DNA of 11,559 bases from Clostridia bacterium (lineage in GTDB: Bacteria; Bacillota; Clostridia; Oscillospirales; CAG-272). Each line of letters opens with the position of its first letter. Positions within the stretch are counted from its first letter, which is position 1. A program made the translations under genes and the position numbers. Where the stretch lies: assembly GCA_024404435.1 (NCBI GenBank), contig JAKSPW010000026.1, positions 1-11,559 of the forward strand, in the 5' to 3' direction. The notes beneath the pieces were generated by a model that worked only from the letters and a program-made list of their open reading frames with translations, did no database searches and was not told the origin of the DNA. Shown piece after piece: positions 6,401 to 11,559 of this stretch.

Positions 6401-7501
6401 ATGATCATATTCGGAGTTGAGAGCTCCTGCGACGACACCTGCGCGGCAGTTCTCGACGTAACGGCGGAAAACGGCAGAATGGCTTTTCGCCTTTTGTCTA
6501 ACATAGTGTCCTCGCAGACCGAGATCCACGCCCGCTACGGCGGAGTCGTCCCGGAGATCGCGAGCCGTGCCCACGGAGAGGCGATCTCCGCCATCTGCGA
6601 CGAGGCGATCGAAACGGCAGGCATAAAGTACACCGATATCGACGCGGTGGCGGTCACGTTCGCCCCGGGACTCATCGGATCCCTGCTCGTCGGAGTCAGC
6701 TTCGCCAAGGCGCTTGCCTCCTCTCTCGGCGTTCCGCTCATCCCCGTAAATCACATCGAGGCTCACGCCTCGGCGACATACCTCGAATATCCGGGCCTTC
6801 CCGACAGTTTTCTCGCGCTTATCGTGTCCGGCGGTCACACCTCTCTTTACAGAGTGGAGGACTCCGTTTTCACCGAGATCGGCGGGACCCGCGACGACGC
6901 GGCGGGAGAAGCCTTCGACAAGGTCGGACGCGTTATGGGACTGCCATACCCGGGCGGTGCCGCAATGGACAAGCTTGCCGCGCGCGGATTCCTGCGCGAA
7001 GACTATAAAAAGATAAAATTTCCGCCCCCTGCCACGACGGACGGGACTCTCGAGCCCTCCTTCAGCGGCCTGACGACGGCCGCCATCACTCCCCTGCACA
7101 ACCTCACACAGAAGGCGGGACTTGAAAGCGGCGCTCTCCTTCCCGAGGAAACGAAGGAAGACGTCGCCGCCGCGTTCACCGCGGTAACCGTCGGCGGTAT
7201 CTGCGACAAGCTCCGCGAAGCGGTGGAGCAGACGGGCATCAGAACCGTCGTGATGGCGGGCGGCGTCGCCGCAAATTCTCATCTCAGGCTCGCCGCGGGA
7301 AAGACCTGCGAGTCGCTCGGTGTCACCTTCTGCACTCCTTCCCTGAAGCTCTGTGCCGACAACGGCGCGATGACGGCGGCAGCCGGAGCGAAGCTCATGA
7401 AGTTCGGATGTTTTGCCGATTCGACGCTCAATGCGTACGCCTCCGACGAGGCAGCTGCAGAATATACGGAAAAGCTCCGCGGCAGCGGCGATCTTCACTG
7501 A
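6401..7501 (+). CDS. tsaD: tRNA N6-adenosine threonylcarbamoyltransferase TsaD
   Basis: Transfers the threonylcarbamoyl group to A37 of ANN-decoding tRNAs (t6A), acting in the cytoplasm with TsaB and TsaE. Neither partner gene is in the window. The protein is 366 aa, slightly longer than typical (about 340). ASKHA-fold landmarks: GVESSCDDT at 5-13, RAHGE at 56-60, metal-binding NHIEAH at 117-122 (His118, His122), SGGHT at 143-147, and the C-terminal CADNGAM with metal ligand Asp320. FSGLTTA (221-227) is conserved. The ATG at 6401 was chosen because the family begins at this point and AAAGGA lies 8 nt upstream; an in-frame extension to 6368 adds 11 unrelated residues. It follows the RimI fusion with no terminator between, so it is probably cotranscribed from the comEB promoter. 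Confidence 0.98.
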   Translation: MIIFGVESSCDDTCAAVLDVTAENGRMAFRLLSNIVSSQTEIHARYGGVVPEIASRAHGEAISAICDEAIETAGIKYTDIDAVAVTFAPGLIGSLLVGVSFAKALASSLGVPLIPVNHIEAHASATYLEYPGLPDSFLALIVSGGHTSLYRVEDSVFTEIGGTRDDAAGEAFDKVGRVMGLPYPGGAAMDKLAARGFLREDYKKIKFPPPATTDGTLEPSFSGLTTAAITPLHNLTQKAGLESGALLPEETKEDVAAAFTAVTVGGICDKLREAVEQTGIRTVVMAGGVAANSHLRLAAGKTCESLGVTFCTPSLKLCADNGAMTAAAGAKLMKFGCFADSTLNAYASDEAAAEYTEKLRGSGDLH

Positions 7502-7565
7502 AAGTCCCGTTTTATTATCAGTTTTTGCCTAACTTATACGACCGCAGAATTCTGCTCCCGCCTAT

Positions 7566-7600
7566 TTTTCAACAGGGGTTTTCAACAGGGTGTTGAAAAC
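7566..7600. repeat. TTTTCAACA repeats: two direct copies and one inverted, forming a 10-bp hairpin
   Basis: TTTTCAACAGGG occurs at 7566-7577 and again at 7579-7590, 13 nt apart. The reverse complement TGTTGAAAAC follows at 7591-7600. The second and third copies make a perfect 10-bp stem (7578-7587 with 7591-7600) with a GGG loop. The nonamer differs from the classical DnaA box TTATCCACA at two positions, so it is not a clean match. Confidence 0.85.
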
Positions 7601-7604
7601 TCGA

Positions 7605-7630
7605 TTTCGGTATTTTTCTAAAAACCGAAA
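7605..7630. repeat. Bulged inverted repeat
   Basis: TTTCGGT at 7605-7611 pairs with ACCGAAA at 7624-7630. Inside it, TTTT (7613-7616) pairs with AAAA (7620-7623) around a 3-nt loop, leaving A7612 bulged. No T-tract follows, so it is not by itself a terminator. Confidence 0.7.
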
Positions 7631-7657
7631 GTCTTCTGCCGATGTGCGATTTTCCCT

Positions 7658-7672
7658 TATGCCACGGGCATA
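7658..7672. repeat. Short inverted repeat TATGCC-ACG-GGCATA
   Basis: A 6-bp perfect stem with a 3-nt loop. A flanking 5-bp pairing (7644-7648 with 7679-7683) could extend it across an internal loop. It could be structural RNA or a symmetric binding site. Confidence 0.55.
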
Positions 7673-7685
7673 TTTCACCGCACTG

Positions 7686-7741
7686 AAGCGACAAAGTCCG
7701 GGTGGTTTTACACACTCACCGAAACAGTTTTGTCGCTTTTT
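7686..7741 (+). terminator. Likely terminator of the tsaD transcript (stem with long structured loop)
   Basis: AAGCGACAAA (7686-7695) pairs perfectly with TTTGTCGCTT (7729-7738), and the stem runs straight into a T-tract (7737-7741). The 33-nt loop is unusually long but can hold its own hairpin (7699-7704 with 7717-7721, one bulge). The position, after tsaD and before the next operon, fits a terminator. The size of the loop leaves room for another structured-RNA role. Confidence 0.6.
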
Positions 7742-7800
7742 GTTCACAAAATATCACAGTTTTCATCTTCGGCATACGCCATAGCGGTCTCAATTCTCAT

Positions 7801-7826
7801 AAAGGAGATGCCGGCCCGGAGCCGGC
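7801..7826 (+). promoter_or_regulatory. Shine-Dalgarno plus perfect hairpin in the spacer before the DnaD-like gene
   Basis: AAAGGAG (7801-7807) is the only good ribosome-binding site before the ATG at 7841, but it is 33 nt away. Between them GCCGGC (7810-7815) pairs with GCCGGC (7821-7826) around a 5-nt loop. Folding would leave about 16 unpaired bases. An ATG touching the SD (7808) opens a seven-codon frame ending at 7831, but zero spacing makes its translation unlikely. Confidence 0.5.
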
Positions 7827-7840
7827 TCTGAAATCACGTC

Positions 7841-8824
7841 ATGAAAGCCATTCCCGACTATAAAAATTCCGCCTTTATCGTCCCCGGCAGCGTGCTCGAG
7901 CACGTCGAAGGCGCCGACAGATGCGACCTTGCGGTCCTTCTCTGGGTGCTCGGAAAAGGCGATTTTTCCGTCACCTCGGCAGCCGATTCGCTCGGCATCA
8001 GTGAGAACGATTTTCTCGCGTCTCTCAGATATTGGGAGGAATGCGGAGTCCTCACGACGGGGATATCGAAAAAGAGCAAAAGAGCCGAAAAGACAGACAA
8101 AAAGGAAGAAGCTCTGCCCGAGAAAACGAAGCGCACTTCTTCTCTGCCCTCGTACACCACCGAGGAGACGGCGAGATATCTTGAAAAGAATAAAAAAACG
8201 GCAGAGCTCATAGACTCCTGCGAGCAGCTGCTCGGAAAGATATTCACGACGGCGGAGACGAACATCGTAATCGGGATGCTCGACCATCTGTCTCTTTCCG
8301 GAGATTACATACTTCTTCTGTTCGCTCACGCCGTAAAGATCGGGAAGGCGTCCGTCAGATACGTCGAAAAGATGGCTCTCGGTCTCGTCGACCGCGACAT
8401 CACGAAATATAAGGAGCTCGAAGCGGAGCTCGCCGCAGTCGAGCTTTCCGAGACTACTCTCAGACAGGTACGCTCGATGTTCGGCATCGGCTCGCGCGTT
8501 TTCACGGCAAAGGAAAAGAAGACCGTCAGGACGTGGTGCGTCGACTGGGGCTTCGGCGAGGACGTCATCGGCAAGGCATACGAGGTCACAGTGAACGCCA
8601 CGGGCGATGCGTCGCTCAATTACGCGAACGCGGTGCTCGACACATGGCACGCCGAGGGGCTCGAAACTCCGGAACAGATAGACGAATATCTCGAAAAACA
8701 CAGAAATGCTAAGCCGTCGGGCAAAAAGGGCGGCAAAAAGGCCGGGAGCGGCACGTCGAGCTTTGAGACGGACGACTTCTTCGAAGCGGCACTCAAGCGC
8801 TCGTACGGAAAAAAGGAGGGTTAA
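7841..8824 (+). CDS. DnaD/DnaB-like primosome protein with two DnaB_2 domains
   Basis: Related to the Bacillota helicase-loading and primosome proteins DnaD and DnaB, which bind DNA and help recruit the helicase loader and replicative helicase. The protein is 327 aa. The N-terminal winged-helix-like part (about 1-75) starts with NSAFIVPGSVLEHV, a typical DnaD-family opening. A lysine-rich linker (about 76-103) follows. A first DnaB_2-type helical repeat covers about 122-192, and a second about 206-275 ends in the characteristic YANAVLDTW. A Gly/Lys-rich stretch then precedes a conserved-looking tail, FETDDFFEAALKRSY. Two DnaB_2 repeats favour a DnaB-like role, so I leave the symbol empty. The ATG at 7841 matches the family start despite the poor ribosome-site spacing. 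The helicase loader gene follows 3 nt later, with its ribosome-binding site inside this gene. Confidence 0.87.
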   Translation: MKAIPDYKNSAFIVPGSVLEHVEGADRCDLAVLLWVLGKGDFSVTSAADSLGISENDFLASLRYWEECGVLTTGISKKSKRAEKTDKKEEALPEKTKRTSSLPSYTTEETARYLEKNKKTAELIDSCEQLLGKIFTTAETNIVIGMLDHLSLSGDYILLLFAHAVKIGKASVRYVEKMALGLVDRDITKYKELEAELAAVELSETTLRQVRSMFGIGSRVFTAKEKKTVRTWCVDWGFGEDVIGKAYEVTVNATGDASLNYANAVLDTWHAEGLETPEQIDEYLEKHRNAKPSGKKGGKKAGSGTSSFETDDFFEAALKRSYGKKEG

Positions 8825-8827
8825 GCC

Positions 8828-9790
8828 ATGTCATACAGCAGAAAAAGCCTCGTCGCGGTGCGCGAATTACTCGCTGCAAGGCGTAACCGTGCCATCACGG
8901 ATTTTGAGAACCGCAGGCTCGAGATCGTCTCGGAGATACCCGAGCTGCTCGGAATTGAAACGAAGCTCTCGCAGACCGGCACGAAGATAATGTCGGCGGC
9001 GCTCTCTCACGAGCTCGATGAAAAAAAGCTCGAAGAACTGAAAAAGGAAAACGAAGATCTGCTGCGTCGCAAGGCGGAAATCCTTATCGCTCACGGCAGG
9101 GACGCCGACAGTCTCAATATAAAGTATACCTGCCCGAAATGCGGTGACACCGGATACGTCGGAGTCGACATGTGCGGATGCATGAAGCGCGAGCTCATCC
9201 GTGCCGAATTCGAGGCTTCCGGACTCTCTTCCCTGCTCGAATCGCAATCGTTCGACACTTTTTCGACGGATTACTACACGGGTACGGACAAGGTCAGAGC
9301 GGAAACGAATCTGAGGCTGCTTCGCGAGTACGCGGAGGGCTTCACCGGTAAGGGCGACGATTCGTGGCTCCTTGTCGGCGCGACAGGACTCGGCAAAACA
9401 CATCTGTCGACGTCGGTCGCGAAGACCGTTATCGAAAAAGGTCACAGCGTCGTGTACGAGAGTGCGCAGGGTATCATCTCCGCGTTCGAGGCGAAGCGCT
9501 TCGGCGGCGATTACGAGTCGAACGACGAGGAACGCTTCTATGAAGCGGAGCTTCTCATCATCGACGACCTCGGCGTCGAGGTGTCGAATCAGTTCACCGT
9601 CTCGTGCATCTACAACGTTATCAACACAAGAATATGCGGCAAAATGCCGACGATCATCAACACGAATCTCACGCAGGGCGAGCTCCGCGAGAGGTACGCC
9701 GACCGCATCACGAGCCGTCTGTTCGGCGAATTCCGTCCGCTCGTCTTCATGGGACGCGACGTAAGGGGTCAGAAGATCGCTTCCAGATAA
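8828..9790 (+). CDS. dnaI: DnaI/DnaC-like AAA+ replicative helicase loader
   Basis: An AAA+ ATPase expected to load the DnaB-family hexameric helicase onto DNA. The protein is 320 aa, close to B. subtilis DnaI (about 311). An N-terminal coiled-coil-rich region (about 1-95, many charged Leu/Glu/Lys heptads) is followed by a zinc-binding CPKC...CGC cluster (Cys102, 105, 116, 118). The AAA+ domain follows: Walker A GATGLGKT at 184-191, Walker B LLIIDDLG at 242-249, sensor-1 region TIINTN (275-280) and the Arg-containing DRITSRLFG (292-300). The ATG at 8828 is served by GGAGGG at the 3' end of the previous gene, so the two are translationally coupled, as in dnaB-dnaI of Bacilli. IstB transposition helpers share this fold, but the zinc N-domain and the DnaD-like neighbour favour a helicase loader. 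No terminator follows. Confidence 0.92.
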   Translation: MSYSRKSLVAVRELLAARRNRAITDFENRRLEIVSEIPELLGIETKLSQTGTKIMSAALSHELDEKKLEELKKENEDLLRRKAEILIAHGRDADSLNIKYTCPKCGDTGYVGVDMCGCMKRELIRAEFEASGLSSLLESQSFDTFSTDYYTGTDKVRAETNLRLLREYAEGFTGKGDDSWLLVGATGLGKTHLSTSVAKTVIEKGHSVVYESAQGIISAFEAKRFGGDYESNDEERFYEAELLIIDDLGVEVSNQFTVSCIYNVINTRICGKMPTIINTNLTQGELRERYADRITSRLFGEFRPLVFMGRDVRGQKIASR

Positions 9791-9852
9791 GTTTTTCCCG
9801 GGATCATCCGTGAAATAATAAAATTTTATATATACGAAAGGCAGAAAAAACT

Positions 9853-10710
9853 ATGAAAATCGGTGCAATAGCAGACTGCTTCAGACTCGGCTTCAAAGGC
9901 GGCGTCGAGGCGGCGGCAGCTCTCGGTGTCGACGGCGTGCAGGTCCACGCGACCTACGGTTACCTCGCTCCCGAAAACATCACGAAGGACGTTGCGAGAG
10001 AGGCTCTCGACATCGTGAAATCGAACGGTATCGTCTTCTCCGCTCTCTGCGGAGACTTCGGCGTGGGCTTCGGCGACGCAGAAAAGAACAAGATCTACGT
10101 CGATCTCTCCAAGAAGATCCTCGACCTCTCGCTCGATCTCGAGTGCGGCATCGTTACGACTCACATCGGAACGGTACCGGAAGAAGAGTGCGAAAAGAAG
10201 GAAACGATGAGAAAGGCGTGCCGCGAGCTCGCTGAGTACGCGGACTCCGTCGGCGCGGTCTTCGCAGTCGAGACGGGTCCCGAAAAGGGATACGTCCTCG
10301 CGGACTTCCTCGACAGCCTCGGAGCAGGCGGCGTCAGAGTCAACTTCGACCCCGCCAACCTCGTAATGTGCGTTGACGACCGTCCCGAAGAAGCGCTCAA
10401 ATACCTCGGCAAGTACGTCGTTCACACACACGCAAAGGACGGCATCATGCTCGAAAAGAAAGTCAAAGAGGCAGTCACGATCGACGAGACTCAGAAGAAG
10501 CACGCTCAGATGCTCGCCATGGGCGAGAAATATCTTGAGCTCCCGCTCGGCACGGGCGACGTCGACTTCGACGTTTACCTGCCCGCCCTCAAGGCAACGG
10601 GCTTCGACGGCTTCCTGACGATCGAGAGAGAAGTCGGTGAAAATCCGAGCGCGGACATCGCCCTCGCCGTCAATTTCCTGCGCGAGAAGATGAAGAAGTT
10701 CGATCTCTGA
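9853..10710 (+). CDS. Sugar-phosphate isomerase/epimerase-like TIM-barrel protein (xylose-isomerase-like family)
   Basis: A 285-aa protein of the AP-endonuclease-2/xylose-isomerase-like TIM-barrel superfamily; members isomerise or epimerise sugars and cyclitols, usually with a divalent metal. Motifs that probably bind metal: Glu140 in VETG, Asp166 in NFDPAN, His191 and His193 in HTHAKD, and Glu258 in TIERE. Barrel openings such as DGVQVHAT (27-34) and VTTHIGTVP (101-109) fit the fold. No signal peptide is visible. The substrate cannot be assigned from sequence, and the phosphodiesterase neighbour gives no pathway. GAAAGG lies about 11 nt upstream of the ATG. The 62-nt gap after dnaI is very A/T-rich and might contain a promoter, but I see no clear -35/-10 pair and no terminator. 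The stop codon overlaps the next start by one base. Confidence 0.85.
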   Translation: MKIGAIADCFRLGFKGGVEAAAALGVDGVQVHATYGYLAPENITKDVAREALDIVKSNGIVFSALCGDFGVGFGDAEKNKIYVDLSKKILDLSLDLECGIVTTHIGTVPEEECEKKETMRKACRELAEYADSVGAVFAVETGPEKGYVLADFLDSLGAGGVRVNFDPANLVMCVDDRPEEALKYLGKYVVHTHAKDGIMLEKKVKEAVTIDETQKKHAQMLAMGEKYLELPLGTGDVDFDVYLPALKATGFDGFLTIEREVGENPSADIALAVNFLREKMKKFDL

Positions 10711-11255
10711 TGAAGCTCTTTATCGCGTCCGATATCCACGGTTCTTCATATTACACGAAGCTGCTGCTTGACAGATACCGTGCGGAAAATGCGGACAGGC
10801 TCGTGCTTCTCGGAGATATCCTGTATCACGGTCCGAGAAACGATCTGCCGCGGGAGTATGCTCCGAAGGAAGTGATCGCCATGCTGAACGGCATCGCCGA
10901 CAAGATACTTGCCGTGCGCGGCAACTGTGAAGCAGAGGTCGACGGAATGGTGCTCGATTTCAACGTCTCAAGCGACTTTATTACGCTCTTTGACGGAGAA
11001 ACGGTCATGGTCGCCTCACACGGTCACAGAAGTCTTCCTCCGCTCAGAAACGGAGAGATCCTTCTTGTCGGTCACACGCACGTTCCGGTCCTTGAAAAGG
11101 AAGACGGGTATATCCGCATAAACCCGGGGTCCGTCTCGATTCCCAAAGAGGACTCGCCGAACGGCTACATGACGTATGAAGACGGTGTTTTCAGATGGTT
11201 CGATCTCGAATCAGCCGAATGCTACATGGAATATAACGTAAAAACGGGACTTTGA
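10710..11255 (+). CDS. YfcE-like metallophosphoesterase
   Basis: A 181-aa calcineurin-like phosphoesterase of the YfcE/MJ0936 type. It shows the full two-metal site: D8-x-H10 (SDIHG), Asp36 in LLGD, Asn72 in RGNCE, His104 in SHGH, and His122/His124 in GHTHV. The INPGSVSIPK segment (137-146) is also typical. Characterised relatives hydrolyse phosphodiesters in vitro, but the cellular substrate is generally unknown, so no metabolic role is claimed. Length matches E. coli YfcE (about 184). The start overlaps the isomerase stop (TGATG), indicating translational coupling and possibly a shared pathway. The stop codon lies in the loop of the terminator hairpin. YfcE is the nearest named relative; the family is broad, so no symbol is given. 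Confidence 0.92.
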   Translation: MKLFIASDIHGSSYYTKLLLDRYRAENADRLVLLGDILYHGPRNDLPREYAPKEVIAMLNGIADKILAVRGNCEAEVDGMVLDFNVSSDFITLFDGETVMVASHGHRSLPPLRNGEILLVGHTHVPVLEKEDGYIRINPGSVSIPKEDSPNGYMTYEDGVFRWFDLESAECYMEYNVKTGL

Positions 11256-11273
11256 CAGTCCCGTTTTTCTTTT
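11240..11273 (+). terminator. Rho-independent terminator overlapping the phosphodiesterase stop codon
   Basis: A perfect 12-bp stem (11240-11251 with 11257-11268) and 5-nt loop are followed by TTTTTCTTTT. The left arm encodes the final residues of the upstream gene, and the TGA stop (11253-11255) lies in the loop. It separates this operon from rnpB. Confidence 0.92.
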
Positions 11274-11290
11274 GCCGAAGCAGCGGATGC

Positions 11291-11319
11291 TTGACAAATT
11301 ACATTATTTATTGTATAAT
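11291..11319 (+). promoter_or_regulatory. Consensus promoter for rnpB
   Basis: TTGACA (11291-11296) and TATAAT (11314-11319) are both perfect with a 17-nt A/T-rich spacer. The predicted start is near 11325-11328, where the RNase P RNA sequence begins. This suits a stable RNA needed in quantity. Confidence 0.95.
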
Positions 11320-11325
11320 AAAAGA

Positions 11326-11559
11326 CCGAGCGGGTGGGACTGCCGCGTGGCGGGATGCCGAAAGGTACCGTCATGAGGAAAGTCCGGGCTCCATAGGGCA
11401 GGATAACGGATAACGTCCGCCGGAGGCAACTCCCGGGAAAGTGCAACAGAAATAGCCTACCTAAGCTGACACGTCAGCCGGTACAGATGGAAAGGCGAGG
11501 TAAAAGCTCACCGGCACGGCAGGTAACTGCGTGCAAATGTAAACCCTATCCGAAGCAAC
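11326..11559 (+). ncRNA. rnpB: RNase P RNA (bacterial type A-like), 3' end beyond window
   Basis: The catalytic RNA of RNase P, which removes tRNA 5' leaders. Conserved blocks are recognisable: GAGGAAAGTCCGGGCTCC at 11375-11392, GGAAAGTGCAACAGAAA at 11436-11452, a short hairpin tip (11465-11469 with 11474-11478) at the position of P12, and the 3' segment from AGGTAAAAGCTCACCG (about 11498-11514) through GGTAACTGCGTGCAAATG to TCCGAAGCAA near the window edge. About 234 nt are present; the P1-closing 3' end lies outside. The 5' end is inferred from the promoter (plus or minus a few bases). The type-A assignment rests on these elements by eye and would need a covariance-model fit. Confidence 0.96.

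Larger units (their letters stand above)
7502..7840. other. 339-base non-coding gap with clustered inverted repeats
   Basis: No convincing coding frame is visible here. From left to right it holds a 12-nt perfect palindrome (7544-7555), three copies of TTTTCAACA including a 10-bp hairpin (7566-7600), an 11-bp bulged hairpin (7605-7630), a 6-bp hairpin (7658-7672) that may sit inside a 5-bp outer pairing (7644-7648 with 7679-7683), a likely terminator (7686-7741), and a short SD plus hairpin just before the next gene. I see no convincing promoter. It separates the tsaD operon from the replication genes and may be a 3' UTR, a small RNA or a control region. Confidence 0.7.

Noticed and set aside
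6380..7498. A 372-codon minus-strand frame antisense to tsaD
   Set aside because: TsaD motifs are complete on the plus strand; the antisense product resembles no family and exists because third-position bias removes stops.
7511..7540. Possible promoter for a small RNA (TTTATT or TTATTA then TATACG)
   Set aside because: At most 3/6 and 4/6 matches to the two boxes; expected by chance in A/T-rich DNA.

Overview
This window looks like ordinary chromosomal core DNA from a moderately GC-rich member of the Bacillota, most likely class Clostridia. The evidence is gene content and order: infC-rpmI-rplT followed by a TrmH-family RNA methyltransferase, a dprA-topA pair, a ComEB-type dCMP deaminase next to a YwlE-type phosphatase, a DnaB/DnaD-like gene followed directly by a DnaI-like helicase loader, A-rich Shine-Dalgarno sites, and canonical TTGACA/TATAAT promoters with 17-bp spacers. 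I see no phage, transposon, CRISPR or defence genes, and I could not identify a previously undescribed system. The best leads are regulatory and architectural.

Layout. Positions 1-4811 run leftward (minus strand): the infC promoter, a structured leader of about 135 nt, infC (apparently starting at AUA), rpmI, rplT, a strong hairpin terminator, then trmH-like, dprA and topA, which is cut by the window edge. The last three genes have no obvious promoter of their own, so they probably depend on readthrough of the terminator. Positions 4812-4882 are an A-tract-rich spacer between two divergent promoters. Rightward from 4883 come comEB, a fused arginine-phosphatase-like/RimI gene and tsaD. A 339-base gap (7502-7840) then holds several inverted repeats and a likely terminator. 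Next come dnaD/dnaB-like and dnaI-like (helicase loading), a sugar-phosphate isomerase-like TIM-barrel gene overlapping a YfcE-like phosphodiesterase, a terminator overlapping that stop codon, a consensus promoter, and the 5' part of the RNase P RNA gene (rnpB), which runs off the right edge.

How the genes fit together. Most serve translation and RNA maturation: IF3, L35, L20, the 2'-O-methyltransferase, RimI (S18 acetylation), TsaD (tRNA t6A) and RNase P RNA. Others serve DNA replication and topology: topoisomerase I, DprA, dCMP deaminase for dTTP supply, and the DnaD/DnaI-like pair. Strand layout tracks this, with a ribosomal block leftward and mixed housekeeping operons rightward from one divergent control region. 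Folding claims and domain boundaries are by-eye readings and were not computed.
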